Assembly (NCBI GenBank): GCA_003155135.1
Contig: PMFN01000013.1
Coordinates: 124,001 to 188,000 of the forward strand
From: Acidimicrobiaceae bacterium
Lineage (GTDB): Bacteria > Actinomycetota > Acidimicrobiia > Acidimicrobiales > RAAP-2
Reading direction: 5' to 3'
Length of the DNA stretch: 64,000 nt
Positions 44,215-53,459 of the stretch are shown here, in pieces. A program made the position numbers and the translations under genes. The number at the start of each line of letters is the position of its first letter. Within the stretch, counting starts at the first letter, position 1. A model generated the notes under the pieces. The model was not told the origin of the DNA. It saw only the letters and a program-made list of their open reading frames with translations, and did not search any database.

Positions 44215-45047
44215 TGAGCACAGCGGGGCAGCGCCTCGAGCCCCCGCCCACCTTCGGGCTGCGGATCACCCCGTGGGCTGCGCTCGGCAGCCGCCGGGCG
44301 GGACGGCTCATCGAGCGCAACATCGTCGTCTACCGGCGCGGCTGGCCCCTGCTCGTCTCGGGCTTCTTCGAGCCGCTGTTCTACCTGCTGTCCATCGGGG
44401 TGGGGCTCAACAAGCTGGTCGGCGGCATCGACGTGCACGGCCAGCTCGTGACGTACACCGCCTTCGTGGCCCCCGGGCTCCTCGCGTCGTCGGCCATGAA
44501 CGGGGCCCTGTTCGACGCCACCTTCGGCGTCTTCTTCAAGCTGCGCATCGAGCGGACCTACGACGCGGTGCTCGCCACGCCACTCACGCCCGGCGACGTC
44601 GCCCTCGGCGAGCTCACCTGGTCGATGATGCGCGGCGCGCTCTACTCGGGTGCCTTCCTCGTCGTGATGGCACTCCTCGGCTACGTCGTGACACCCTGGG
44701 CGATCCTCTGCTACCCAGGGGCGATGCTCATCAGCTTCGGCTTCGCCGGCATCGGCATGGCCGGCACGACCTACATGCGGTCGTGGCAGGACTTCGACCT
44801 GATCTCGCTCGCCCTGCTGCCGCTGTTCCTGTTCTCGGCCACCTTCTACCCGATCACCGTCTACCCGGGCTGGCTGCAACTGGTCGTGCGGCTCACGCCG
44901 CTCTACCAGGGTGTCGCCCTGCTGCGGGGGCTCGACTTCGGGTTCTTCACGTGGTCGCTCCTCGCCCACGCGGTCTACCTAGTCGCCATGGGGGTGGTCG
45001 GCCTCGCCGTCACCGGGAGGCGCTTCGCCGTGCTGCTCCTACCCTGA
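44214..45047 (+). CDS. ABC-2 permease, subunit 2
   Basis: 277 residues, homologous to the preceding permease: FVAPGLLASSAMNGALF, KLRIERTYDAVLATPLTPGD and LFLFSATFYPITVYPGWLQ. Its ATG overlaps the stop of subunit 1 (TGATG), so it is translationally coupled. Two different permeases with one ATPase imply an A2BC exporter like DrrAB/NodIJ variants with split permeases. Confidence 0.9.
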   Translation: MSTAGQRLEPPPTFGLRITPWAALGSRRAGRLIERNIVVYRRGWPLLVSGFFEPLFYLLSIGVGLNKLVGGIDVHGQLVTYTAFVAPGLLASSAMNGALFDATFGVFFKLRIERTYDAVLATPLTPGDVALGELTWSMMRGALYSGAFLVVMALLGYVVTPWAILCYPGAMLISFGFAGIGMAGTTYMRSWQDFDLISLALLPLFLFSATFYPITVYPGWLQLVVRLTPLYQGVALLRGLDFGFFTWSLLAHAVYLVAMGVVGLAVTGRRFAVLLLP

Positions 45048-45086
45048 GTCGCCACGAAAAAATTTGAGCACGCAGCCCTCGCAAAC

Positions 45087-45113
45087 GGGAACTTCAGTGT
45101 CCGGGCCGGCGTT
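45087..45113 (+). promoter_or_regulatory. SigR/SigH-type ECF promoter for msrB-msrA
   Basis: GGGAAC (45087-45092) and GTT (45111-45113) are separated by 18 nt. This matches the consensus GGAAT/C-N18-GTT of the thiol-oxidative-stress sigma factors SigR (Streptomyces) and SigH (mycobacteria), whose known regulons include methionine sulfoxide reductases. The msrB ATG is 32 nt downstream. An AT-rich patch at 45056-45066 precedes it. Confidence 0.62.
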
Positions 45114-45145
45114 GTACCCGGTGAACGAGAAAGTGGGGTGGCCAG

Positions 45146-45619
45146 ATGGCCTACGAGATCACCAAGGACGAGCGGCAGTGGCGTGACGACCTCACGCCCG
45201 AGCAGTACCGGGTGCTGCGCAAGAGCGGCACCGAGCGCGCCTTCACCGGCGCCTTCTACGACAACCACGATGACGGCGTCTACCGCTGCGCGGCGTGCCA
45301 TGCTGCGTTGTTCTCGTCGGACGCAAAGTTCGACTCGGGGACCGGGTGGCCGAGCTTCTTCGAGCCGGCCGTCGCCGAGGCGGTCGAGCTGCACCGGGAC
45401 TTCGGCATCCTCGGCATGCGCACCGAGGTGCGCTGCCGGCGCTGCGGGTCCCACCTCGGCCACGTCTTCAACGACGGGCCGCGCCCGACCGGCAAGCGGT
45501 TTTGCATCAACTCGACCGCACTCGAGCTCGAGCCCGTGGGCACGGAGGAGTTGGTAACGAAGGACGGCGGGTGCCACGACGCTACCGTCGAGAGCACTGA
45601 GCACACCGGGAGGTTGTGA
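45146..45619 (+). CDS. msrB: Peptide-methionine (R)-S-oxide reductase MsrB
   Basis: 157 residues. It reduces methionine R-sulfoxide in proteins. Two zinc CxxC pairs ([10 protein letters not shown] and [12 protein letters not shown]), substrate region [12 protein letters not shown], and catalytic cysteine in [10 protein letters not shown]. The ribosome site is ggggtgg just upstream of the ATG. It is followed after 1 bp by msrA, so the pair repairs both diastereomers. It lies behind a predicted redox-stress promoter. Confidence 0.96.
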   Translation: MAYEITKDERQWRDDLTPEQYRVLRKSGTERAFTGAFYDNHDDGVYRCAACHAALFSSDAKFDSGTGWPSFFEPAVAEAVELHRDFGILGMRTEVRCRRCGSHLGHVFNDGPRPTGKRFCINSTALELEPVGTEELVTKDGGCHDATVESTEHTGRL

Positions 45620-45620
45620 G

Positions 45621-46292
45621 ATGGGTCTTTTCTCAATGACGAAGAACGAGCTGGTGCGCCCCGAGCGGGCGCTGCCCGGTCGTGCCACCGCCGTGGCGGT
45701 GCCGGCCCGGCACCTGGTGCTCGGCACACTCCTCACCCCGCCGTTCCCCGATGGACTCGAGCAGGCGATCTTCGCCATGGGGTGCTTCTGGGGTGCAGAG
45801 CGCAAGTTCTGGCAGCTCGATGGCGTCTACACCACTGCCGTGGGCTACGCCGGGGGCTACACACCGAACCCGACCTACAGCGAGGTCTGCTCGGGCCAGA
45901 CCGGGCACACCGAGTCGGTCCTCGTGGTCTATGACCCGAAGAAGGTCACCTACGAGCAGCTGCTGGCCGTGTTCTTCGAGAACCACGACCCGACCCAGGG
46001 CATGCGCCAGGGGAACGATCGCGGCACCCAGTACCGCTCGGCCATCTACACGACGACCGACGCCCAGCTGGCCGCCGCCACGGCTGCCGTCGGTCCCTAC
46101 CAGGAGGCGCTCGACGCTTCCCACTACGGGCCGATCACGACCGAGATCGCACCGGCAGGGCCCTTCTACTACGCGGAGGACTACCACCAGCAGTACCTCG
46201 AGGCCAACCCCATGGGGTACTGCGGCCTCGGTGGCACCGGGGTCTCGTGCCCCGTGGGTGTGGTGCGCTCACCCGACAGCGCCGCCTCCTGA
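45621..46292 (+). CDS. msrA: Peptide-methionine (S)-S-oxide reductase MsrA
   Basis: 223 residues, reducing methionine S-sulfoxide. Catalytic motif [12 protein letters not shown], then [29 protein letters not shown] and a C-terminal [12 protein letters not shown] with possible resolving cysteines. An N-terminal extension of about 40 residues precedes the catalytic core, as in the mycobacterial/actinobacterial longer forms. Start follows gggaggttgtg that overlaps the msrB stop, so translation is coupled. Confidence 0.96.
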   Translation: MGLFSMTKNELVRPERALPGRATAVAVPARHLVLGTLLTPPFPDGLEQAIFAMGCFWGAERKFWQLDGVYTTAVGYAGGYTPNPTYSEVCSGQTGHTESVLVVYDPKKVTYEQLLAVFFENHDPTQGMRQGNDRGTQYRSAIYTTTDAQLAAATAAVGPYQEALDASHYGPITTEIAPAGPFYYAEDYHQQYLEANPMGYCGLGGTGVSCPVGVVRSPDSAAS

Positions 46293-46304
46293 GCGAGTCG
46301 TCGG

Positions 46305-46326
46305 TCCCCGGGGGTCGCCCCGGGGA
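46305..46326 (+). terminator. Terminator after msrA
   Basis: TCCCCGGGG, a 4-nt loop GTCG, then CCCCGGGGA: a 9-bp perfect stem that starts 12 bp after the msrA stop. No U tract. Confidence 0.55.
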
Positions 46327-46357
46327 ACCGGCCGGCCGGCTGGGCTAGGAAGGGGGG

Positions 46358-46876
46358 ATGGCAGATCCCGCCTTCCCGAGAGACGAGCCCCCCTACGACG
46401 CACCCGAACGGGCGATGCTCATCGGGTGGCTCGAGTTCCACCGTGCCACGCTCGCGTGGAAGTGCGGTGGGCTCGACGACGCGCAGCTCCGGCTCCGTTC
46501 GGTGATGCCGTCGGCCCTCTCGCTGCTCGGCCTCATCCGCCACATGGCCGACGTCGAGCGGGGTTGGTTCGCCAACGCCTGGGGCGGCGAGGGGCTGCCC
46601 TACCGCTACTCGAGGCCCGATGAGCCCGACGGCGATTTCTTCGAGGTCGACGATGCCGACGTCGAGGAGGCGTTTGACGCGTGGGGCGTGGAATGTGCCC
46701 ACAGCCGTCGCCTGCTCGACGAGGTGCGCGACCTCGACGCCCTGGGCCAGGGCGTGCGCGATGGTCAGCACGTCTCCATGCGCTGGATCCTCACCCACAT
46801 GATCGAGGAGTACGCCCGCCACAACGGCCACGCCGACCTCATCCGCGAATCGATCGACGGCGCCGTCGGCGAGTGA
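46358..46876 (+). CDS. DinB-family protein (DUF664)
   Basis: 172-residue four-helix bundle of the DinB/YfiT superfamily. Three histidines that bind the metal are expected in LIRHMADVERGWF and in MIEEYARHNGHADLIRE. In actinobacteria such proteins are often mycothiol- or bacillithiol-dependent transferases, consistent with the mycothiol enzymes elsewhere in this window; the substrate is unknown. Ribosome site aagggggg directly precedes the ATG. It follows the msr operon but after a terminator-like stem. Confidence 0.88.
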   Translation: MADPAFPRDEPPYDAPERAMLIGWLEFHRATLAWKCGGLDDAQLRLRSVMPSALSLLGLIRHMADVERGWFANAWGGEGLPYRYSRPDEPDGDFFEVDDADVEEAFDAWGVECAHSRRLLDEVRDLDALGQGVRDGQHVSMRWILTHMIEEYARHNGHADLIRESIDGAVGE

Positions 46877-46906
46877 GCGCCGCGAGAACGCCATGCCCAC
46901 CACCGG

Positions 46907-46943
46907 GGCGTTGAGACTCCTGAGCGCTCAGTCTCTCGACGCC
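46907..46943. terminator. Bidirectional hairpin between dinB-like gene and aceE
   Basis: GGCGT-T-GAGACT ... AGTCTC-TCG-ACGCC forms a two-part stem around the inner palindrome TGAGCGCTCA. It occupies most of the 84-bp gap between two converging genes. Confidence 0.5.
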
Positions 46944-46960
46944 ACGCGCCGAGGCGCAGG

Positions 46961-49678
46961 TCAGTCGAACGCAGGGTTGGGCGCTTCGGCGTCGATTCCG
47001 TAGGTGGCGATGGCCTCGTCGACCTCGTCGGCCTTTGCGTCGCCCGACGCCCGGAGGCCGTCGAGGACCGAGACGATGACATGCGCGGCGTCGACCTCGA
47101 AGTGGCGACGCAGCACCGGTCGGGAGTCCGACCGGCCGAAGCCGTCGGTGCCGAGCACGGCGAAGTGCCGAGGAACGAAGCGGGCGATCTGGTCGGGCAC
47201 CATCTTCATGAAGTCGGTGACCGCCACGATCGGACCCTCGGACTCCGAGAGCACGTCGGTGACGAAGGGCACCCGCTCGGCGTCGCTCGGGTGCAGCCGG
47301 TTGTGCCGCTCGGTCTCGAGCGCCTCCTCGCGCAGCGCCTTGTAGCTGGTCGCGCTCCAGAGCTCTGCGCTCACGTCGTGGTGCTCGGCGAGCAACTGCT
47401 GGGCCTCGAGGGCCGCCTGGCTGGCGCTCCCACTGAAGAGGATGGTCGCCCTGCGAGATGGGCCCGCGGGGCCCGCCGCGAAGCGGTAGAGGCCGGCCAT
47501 GATGCCATCGTCAACCGAGGAAAGGCCTGTCGGCTCGGGCTTCGCGGGCATGGTGTAGTTCTCGTTGTACAAGGTGAGGTAGTAGAAGACGTCCTCAGCC
47601 TGGGGCCCGTACATGCGCTCGATCCCCTCACGGACGATGACGGCGGTCTCATAGGCGAAGGCGGGGTCGTAGGCCTGCACGTTGGGCACAGCCGAGGCGA
47701 GCACCAACGAGTGGCCGTCGTCATGCTGAAGACCTTCGCCGGTGAGCGTGGTGCGCCCGGCGGTGGCCCCGAGAAGGAAGCCCCGGCCGCGCATGTCGCC
47801 GAACGCCCAGATCCCGTCGCCGGTGCGCTGGAAGCCGAACATCGAATAGAAGATGTAGAAGGGGATCATGGGCGTGCCCCACGTGGCGTACGCCGTGCCC
47901 GCAGCGGTGAAGTCGGCCAGGGCGCCGGCCTCACTGATGCCCTCCTCCAGGATCTGGCCGTCGGTCGCCTCGGAGTAGGTCAGCATGAGGCCCGAGTCCA
48001 CCGGGTCGTAGAGCTGCCCGATCGGTGAGTAGATCTTGACGTCGCGAAACAGACCGTCGAGTCCGAAGGTGCGGGCCTCGTCGGGGATGATGGGCACCAC
48101 CCGCGAGCCCACGACCGGGTCACGAAGCAGGTTGCGCAAGAGGACGGCGAACGCCATGGTGGTCGACACGGCGCGCCCGGCGGAGCCGGCGCCGAACTCC
48201 GAGAAGGTGGCCGCCGCCGGGGCCGGGAGGGGCTTGGAGCGGTGGACCCGCTGGGGGAGGGGGCCGCCGAGTGAGCGGCGCCGCTCCATCATGTACTCGT
48301 ACTCGATGCTGTCGGGTGCGGGGCGGAAATACGGCGGCTCCCCCTCCTCGAGGGCCGAGTCGGGAATCTCCTCGTTCAGGTACAACCGGTCGCGCAAAGT
48401 GCGCAGCTGGTTGGTGTTCATCTTCTTGATCTGGTGGGTCGAGTTGCGGGCCTCGATGTCGGGCCCGAGCGTCCAGCCCTTGATGGTCTTGGCCAGGATC
48501 ACGGTGGGCTGGCCCCGCACCTCGGTGGCCGCCTTGTAGGCGGCGTAGAGCTTCCGGTAGTCATGCCCGCCGCGCGGGAGCGTCTGGAGCTCATCGTCGC
48601 TCAGGTGCTCGACCATCTGCCGCAGCCGCGGGTCGGGCCCGAAGAAGTGGGTGCGGATGTAGGCGCCGTCTTCGGTCGCGTACTTCTGGAACTCACCGTC
48701 GACCGTCGTGTTCATCTCGTTGAGCAGCACGCCGTCGACGTCACGGGCCAGCAGCTCGTCCCAGCGCGAGCCCCAGACCACCTTGATGACATTCCACCCC
48801 GCGCCACGGAACGTGGCCTCGAGCTCCTGGATGATCTTGCCGTTGCCGCGAACCGGCCCGTCGAGGCGCTGCAGGTTGCAGTTGACCACGAAGGTGAGGT
48901 TGTCGAGCTGCTCGCGGGCGGCCAGCGAGAGGGCGCCGAGCGCCTCGGGCTCGTCACACTCCCCGTCGCCGAGGAATGCCCAGACCCGAGAGCCCGAGGT
49001 GTCCACCAGGCGGCGGTTGAAGAGGTAGCGGTTGAAGTGCGCCTGGTAGATGGCGTTGATGGGCCCGAGCCCCATCGAGACCGTCGGGAATTCCCAGAAG
49101 TCGGGCATGAGACGCGGGTGGGGGTAGGACGAGAGCCCACCGACGCCGGCCTGGGCACCGGCGAGCTCCTGGCGGAAGTAGTCGAGCTGGGCCTCGGACA
49201 GCCGGCCCTCGAGGAAGGCCCTCGCGTAGATCCCCGGTGCGGCGTGGCCCTGGAAGAACACCTGGTCGCCGAAGCCGGTGTCCTTGCCGCGGAAGAAGTG
49301 GTTGAACCCGACCTCGTAGAGGGAGGCGGACGAGGCGAAGGTGGCGAGGTGCCCGCCGATGCCGTCTGCACGGTGGTTGGCCCGCACAACCATGGCCGCC
49401 GCGTTCCAGCGGATGAAGGCCCGGATGCGCCGTTCGATGTCCTCGTCGCCGGGGAACCACGGCTCATCCTCGGCCGAGATCGAGTTCACATACGGCGTCG
49501 ACACCGTGGCGGGGAACCCGACCCCGTCGGCCCGGGCCCGCTCGAGCAGCTTCATGAGGAGGAACGACGCCCGGGACTTGCCCTGGGTGCTCAGCACCGC
49601 CTCGAAGCTCTCGACCCACTCGGCCGTCGCCTGGGGGTCGATGTCGGGCAACTGGTGGGAAAAGCCGTCGAAGATCAT
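46961..49678 (-). CDS. aceE: Pyruvate dehydrogenase E1 component, homodimeric AceE
   Basis: 905 residues. It decarboxylates pyruvate with thiamine diphosphate and passes the acetyl group to the lipoyl E2. The TPP motif runs from GDGECDEPEALGAL (237 onward) to NCN (266-268). Other conserved segments are YPHPRLMPDFWEFPTVSMGLGP and HTHFFGPDPR-like IRTHFFGPDPR. Full length for the homodimeric class. The ATG at 49678 follows gaaggg. No aceF or lpd is adjacent, as in many actinobacteria where E2 and E3 genes lie elsewhere. Confidence 0.97.
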   Translation of the reverse strand: MIFDGFSHQLPDIDPQATAEWVESFEAVLSTQGKSRASFLLMKLLERARADGVGFPATVSTPYVNSISAEDEPWFPGDEDIERRIRAFIRWNAAAMVVRANHRADGIGGHLATFASSASLYEVGFNHFFRGKDTGFGDQVFFQGHAAPGIYARAFLEGRLSEAQLDYFRQELAGAQAGVGGLSSYPHPRLMPDFWEFPTVSMGLGPINAIYQAHFNRYLFNRRLVDTSGSRVWAFLGDGECDEPEALGALSLAAREQLDNLTFVVNCNLQRLDGPVRGNGKIIQELEATFRGAGWNVIKVVWGSRWDELLARDVDGVLLNEMNTTVDGEFQKYATEDGAYIRTHFFGPDPRLRQMVEHLSDDELQTLPRGGHDYRKLYAAYKAATEVRGQPTVILAKTIKGWTLGPDIEARNSTHQIKKMNTNQLRTLRDRLYLNEEIPDSALEEGEPPYFRPAPDSIEYEYMMERRRSLGGPLPQRVHRSKPLPAPAAATFSEFGAGSAGRAVSTTMAFAVLLRNLLRDPVVGSRVVPIIPDEARTFGLDGLFRDVKIYSPIGQLYDPVDSGLMLTYSEATDGQILEEGISEAGALADFTAAGTAYATWGTPMIPFYIFYSMFGFQRTGDGIWAFGDMRGRGFLLGATAGRTTLTGEGLQHDDGHSLVLASAVPNVQAYDPAFAYETAVIVREGIERMYGPQAEDVFYYLTLYNENYTMPAKPEPTGLSSVDDGIMAGLYRFAAGPAGPSRRATILFSGSASQAALEAQQLLAEHHDVSAELWSATSYKALREEALETERHNRLHPSDAERVPFVTDVLSESEGPIVAVTDFMKMVPDQIARFVPRHFAVLGTDGFGRSDSRPVLRRHFEVDAAHVIVSVLDGLRASGDAKADEVDEAIATYGIDAEAPNPAFD

Positions 49679-49744
49679 TGCCCTTCACGGTATCGGGCCG
49701 GTGGCACCGTCGTCGATGGGCCAGTCGGGCCCATTCGATGCTGT

Positions 49745-50500
49745 TCAGAGCCAGGTCGGCAGCTCCGGCAGCGGACCCTCGGGCAGGACGGTGAGCGCAG
49801 CACCGTCGCTGCGACCGCTGGCCCAGCCGAGCAGCTCGGCCTCGGACCCCTGGACCGTCTTCGCCGGGACCCCTCGGCCGTTCGGCGGACCCAGGTCGAT
49901 GGCCGGGGCGCCATCGTCGGGCTCGAGCCGGAGGATGGGGCAGGCCGGCTGGGCGGTCAGGTTCTCGGTGACGAAGCCGACCAGAGCGGTGCACGTGGCG
50001 TCGGGCAGATCCGCGAAGCCCGGCCCCAGGTCGAGGTCGATGGCGTGCATCCACAGCTCACGGGCGCGCAGCCACGGCAGCTCGCGTATCTCGATGCTCC
50101 GGCCGCTGTTGGTGGACACCGTGGCCTCCCAGGCCGAGGCCGGTAGCGAGCCGAGGGATCGCCCGAGACGACCGTTGGCGTCGTGGTAGTCGGCGAGGAT
50201 CGCCGCAGCAGGGCGCCGCGCACCCAGTTCGATGTCCCCGTCGCGCCGGGCGGCACTCTCGTACATGGGCGTTTCCACGCCCGTGCGCGCCCAAGTGAGG
50301 AGGTTCGAAAGCGCGTCGGCGTTGCGGGCCAGATGGCTCAGCACGTGCCCCCTGCGCCATCCGGGCAGCCGGCTCGGGGCCTCGAGGCAGTCGTCATCGG
50401 CGCCTTCGACGAGGTGGTCGACGAAGGCGGTCGCGTCGCTCATCTGGGCCTGTGACCATGCGAGAGGGTCGCTCCCTGCGCTCGTGCGCCGGTCGGTCAC
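49745..50500 (-). CDS. Mycothiol-dependent maleylpyruvate isomerase-family protein
   Basis: 251 residues. The N-terminal DinB-like bundle carries the metal histidines (GHVLSHLARNADALSNL and RARELWMHAIDLDLG) typical of mycothiol-dependent maleylpyruvate isomerase, followed by a C-terminal MDMPI domain ending LPEGPLPELPTWL. The GTG at 50500 overlaps the stop of the FAH-family gene (GTGA), so the two are translationally coupled. Isomerase plus hydrolase is the second half of gentisate breakdown in Corynebacterium; no gentisate dioxygenase is in the window. Confidence 0.88.
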   Translation of the reverse strand: MTDRRTSAGSDPLAWSQAQMSDATAFVDHLVEGADDDCLEAPSRLPGWRRGHVLSHLARNADALSNLLTWARTGVETPMYESAARRDGDIELGARRPAAAILADYHDANGRLGRSLGSLPASAWEATVSTNSGRSIEIRELPWLRARELWMHAIDLDLGPGFADLPDATCTALVGFVTENLTAQPACPILRLEPDDGAPAIDLGPPNGRGVPAKTVQGSEAELLGWASGRSDGAALTVLPEGPLPELPTWL

Positions 50501-51336
50501 GGGGCGACGGCCTCGCGGCGACACCGGTTTCGGCACACGCCGATGCCCTCGATGCGCGTGGTGAGCACCTCGTCGTCTCGCAGGAACCGCGGTGGCGTGC
50601 GGGCTGCGCCGACGCCTCCGGGGGTGCCGGTGGCGATGACGTCACCCGGGCGCAGCGTGAAGATGCTCGAGGCGTAGCGGACCAGGTCGACCGGCCCGAA
50701 GACGAGGTCCGACGTGTTGCCCGACTGCACCACCTCCCCGTCGACCTCGCAGGTGATGTTGAAGCCACCCTCGACGACGGCATCGTCGTCGGTCGTCACC
50801 AGCCACGGCCCGAGGGGGGTGGTCGCCTCGAAGGACTTGCCCTGCAGCCACTGCGACGTCCGGTTCTGGAAGTCGCGCGCCGTCACGTCGTTCAAGGTGG
50901 CGTAGCCGGCGATGGCGGCAGACGCGGCGTCCCTCGAGGCATGGCGGACCGGGCGCCCGATGATGATGGCCAGCTCGACCTCCCAGTCCATCTGCTCGGA
51001 AGCCTGCGGCAGGATCAGCTCGTCGTTGGCGCCGATGAGCGCCGACGAGTACTTGGAGAACAGCGTCGGGTACTCGGGCAGCGGGTGGCCCATCTCCAAG
51101 ATGTGGCTCTTGTAGTTGAGCCCCACACAGATGATCTTCTCGGGGGCGAGGATGAGCGGCGCGTAGTCGAGCTGAAGTCGATCGTGGCGCGTGCCGGTGG
51201 CCGCTTCTGCGCGCGCACGCCAGTCGGGCTCGGCCAAGAGGGTGCCGACATCGCGTGCGGGCAGCTCGACGGCCTCCTCGTCGTCGACTCTGACGGCGGT
51301 GGTGCCGCCACCCATGCGGATAGTGGCCAGCTTCAC
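50497..51336 (-). CDS. Fumarylacetoacetate hydrolase-family protein (fumarylpyruvate hydrolase candidate)
   Basis: 279 residues. Core FAH motifs: KIICVGLNYKSHILEMG, metal-binding EVELAIIIGRPV, YATLNDVTARDFQ, KSFEATTPLGPWLVT and GDVIATGTPGGVG. Family members hydrolyse or decarboxylate 2,4-diketo acids; with the coupled isomerase, fumarylpyruvate is the best guess. The GTG at 51336 follows gaggagcgc. It is divergent from the methyltransferase gene at 51442. Confidence 0.9.
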   Translation of the reverse strand: MKLATIRMGGGTTAVRVDDEEAVELPARDVGTLLAEPDWRARAEAATGTRHDRLQLDYAPLILAPEKIICVGLNYKSHILEMGHPLPEYPTLFSKYSSALIGANDELILPQASEQMDWEVELAIIIGRPVRHASRDAASAAIAGYATLNDVTARDFQNRTSQWLQGKSFEATTPLGPWLVTTDDDAVVEGGFNITCEVDGEVVQSGNTSDLVFGPVDLVRYASSIFTLRPGDVIATGTPGGVGAARTPPRFLRDDEVLTTRIEGIGVCRNRCRREAVAP

Positions 51337-51429
51337 GATGCGCTCCTCGGTGCGGTGGTCATACGACCATTCTTCCCATTTTGGCCCGATGCGGCACCAA
51401 CAGGCGCCCTCGGACGACGGGTGCGGTTC

Positions 51430-51435
51430 TAACCT
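51430..51435 (+). promoter_or_regulatory. -10 element TAACCT for leaderless methyltransferase gene
   Basis: TAACCT ends 6 bp before the ATG at 51442, and no ribosome site is present. A GTG at 51436 would be too close, so the ATG is the start. Confidence 0.45.
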
Positions 51436-51441
51436 GTGGGC

Positions 51442-52191
51442 ATGGCCGGTGTCACCTTCGATTTCAATGCCACCTTCGGCGACGACTACCTCTACTTCCA
51501 CGAGGCCTATCTCACCGAGGAGCGCAGCAACGCCGAGACCGCCGAAATCGTGGAATTGCTCAACCTCGCGCCCGGGACCCGGGTCCTCGACGCACCGTGT
51601 GGCCACGGCCGCATCGCCAACCGCCTGGCGACCGCCGGCATGGAGGTGGTGGGCGTCGACAACAACCCCGGTTTCCTCGACCTCGCCCGGGCCGACGCCG
51701 CATGGCGGGGCGTGGACGTCGACCTGCGCTGGGGCGATCTGCGGGGCCTCCCCGTCGATGGGCCGTTCGACGCCGTGTTGTGCTGGTTCACGTCGTTCGG
51801 TTACTTCGAGGACGACGACAACCGACGGGTCCTCGCCGAGTTCCACCGTGTGCTGCGGCCGGGGGGCCGGCTGCTCATCGAGACGCTGCACCACGACGGG
51901 TTCGTCCGCCACTTCACGACCGACCCCGATGCAACGGTGACCGAGCGCGGTGACGACGTGATGATCGACCGGTCCGAGTTCGACCCCGAGACCGGGCGCG
52001 TCGAGACCACCCGGGTGGTGCACCGCGACGGGGTGCGGCGGCGGAGCACGCATTTCATCCGCCTCCCGACCATCCCCGAGTGGCGCCAGTGGCTCGGCGA
52101 AGCCGGCTTCGAGGCGGCACGCTTCACCGACAGCGGCGGCATGCTGCTCACGGTCGACAGCTGGCGGCTGGTGGTGACCGCGCTGGCCTAA
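51442..52191 (+). CDS. Class I SAM-dependent methyltransferase
   Basis: 249 residues. The SAM-binding loop is VLDAPCGHGRIANRLA, followed by the acidic residue in VVGVDNNPGF, WGDLRGLP and the post-III segment LRPGGRLLIETL. The C-terminal half has a small-molecule methyltransferase look with THFIRLPTIPEWRQWL. The methyl acceptor is unknown. The last 8 bp before the MFS gene stop make it convergent with that operon. Confidence 0.88.
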   Translation: MAGVTFDFNATFGDDYLYFHEAYLTEERSNAETAEIVELLNLAPGTRVLDAPCGHGRIANRLATAGMEVVGVDNNPGFLDLARADAAWRGVDVDLRWGDLRGLPVDGPFDAVLCWFTSFGYFEDDDNRRVLAEFHRVLRPGGRLLIETLHHDGFVRHFTTDPDATVTERGDDVMIDRSEFDPETGRVETTRVVHRDGVRRRSTHFIRLPTIPEWRQWLGEAGFEAARFTDSGGMLLTVDSWRLVVTALA

Positions 52192-52199
52192 CGCCCGGC

Positions 52200-53459
52200 T
52201 CAGGGTGCCTGGTGGGCGATGTCGGTGGCGCGTGGGTGCTGACGGACCCGTTCGTCGCGGCTCGCGGCACTCGATACCCGCCCCGCGACCGGTCGCCACA
52301 CGAACGGCACGGAGGCGGTGAGCAGGGCACCGACTGCCCCCCAGAGCACATAGGGCGCCCAGATGTGGAGCCCGAACAGCGCGCCGCCGGTTGCCGCCGC
52401 CAGGGCGATGGCCGCTGTCTCGGACGTGGAGAAGAGTCCCTGGATGCGGCCCGTCTCCCCCGGAGCCGCCGACTGGGTGAGCAGGGACTGGGCAGACGGC
52501 AGCGCAATGGCGAAACCCGAGGACTCGATGGGCGCCAGCAGCAGCAGCCACCAGACCGAGGTGACGAAGGGGTAGAGGCAGCAGAAGCCTACGGAGACGA
52601 TGAGCGCCCCGAACACGAGCCAGCGCCGGTCGTAGCGGTCAGCCAGCCGGCCGCCGACGCGTGAGAAGGCCACGAACGGGATGGCGAAGAGGGTCCACGA
52701 GAGGCCGATCTGCCAGGTGGCCGCCTGGCGGTGCTCGAGCAGGAGTGTCCAGGTGGACTCGTAGACGCCGATGGTCAGGCCGAGGGCGGCCGCCGCCAGC
52801 AGCGAGCCGGTCATCGCCCGGTTGAACGAGAGACGCCGGCGCAGCCGCGCGGTCCGGTCCTCGGGTCGTGCACCGTGCTGGGCCAGGTCGGCGTCGGCCA
52901 GCACCGGGATGCACGCGAGCACCGACATCACGCCGGCGACCAAGAAGATGATGCTCATCGACGAGACCCCGATGAGCGAGCCGATCAGGGGGCCCACGGC
53001 CATGCCGCCCAGCTGTCCCGAGTAGATCGAGCTGAACGCCCGGCCCCGGCGCTCGATGCTGACCGCCGCAGAGATCATGGCGAGTGACGCCACCTCGGCA
53101 GCTCCCGCACCCGCCCCCTGCGCGGCGCGCAGGGCGATGTCCCCGACGGGGGAGACGGGCAGCAGGAACGCAACGCTGGCGGCGCCATAACAGAGCAGGC
53201 CACCGATGAGCACGGGGCGACGGCCGATCCGATCAGCCAGCCGCCCGGCGGGGTACTGCAACGCCAGGGCGGCCACGAAGTAGGCGGCCATCACGGCGCC
53301 GATGACCGTGTCGGAGCCACCCCGGTCGCGCAGGTAGATCGGCAGGAGAGGGAGCACGGCGCTCGCCCCGAGCCACTGCAAGAAAATGGCCAGTGTGAGC
53401 GAGCGGACGAGCCGCTCCGCGCTGCGCCTCTCCGAAGAGGTCTGCGCGGCCATCGTCAC
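52200..53459 (-). CDS. MFS transporter (multidrug-type)
   Basis: 419 residues, twelve hydrophobic segments. Motif A is present in the 2-3 loop (AGRLADRIGRRPVLIGG) and again in weaker form in the second half (GGRLADRYDRRWLV). The GTG at 53459 overlaps the tetR stop (GTGA), which places it in one operon with that regulator. Likely efflux of hydrophobic compounds controlled by the TetR protein. Confidence 0.9.
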   Translation of the reverse strand: MTMAAQTSSERRSAERLVRSLTLAIFLQWLGASAVLPLLPIYLRDRGGSDTVIGAVMAAYFVAALALQYPAGRLADRIGRRPVLIGGLLCYGAASVAFLLPVSPVGDIALRAAQGAGAGAAEVASLAMISAAVSIERRGRAFSSIYSGQLGGMAVGPLIGSLIGVSSMSIIFLVAGVMSVLACIPVLADADLAQHGARPEDRTARLRRRLSFNRAMTGSLLAAAALGLTIGVYESTWTLLLEHRQAATWQIGLSWTLFAIPFVAFSRVGGRLADRYDRRWLVFGALIVSVGFCCLYPFVTSVWWLLLLAPIESSGFAIALPSAQSLLTQSAAPGETGRIQGLFSTSETAAIALAAATGGALFGLHIWAPYVLWGAVGALLTASVPFVWRPVAGRVSSAASRDERVRQHPRATDIAHQAP

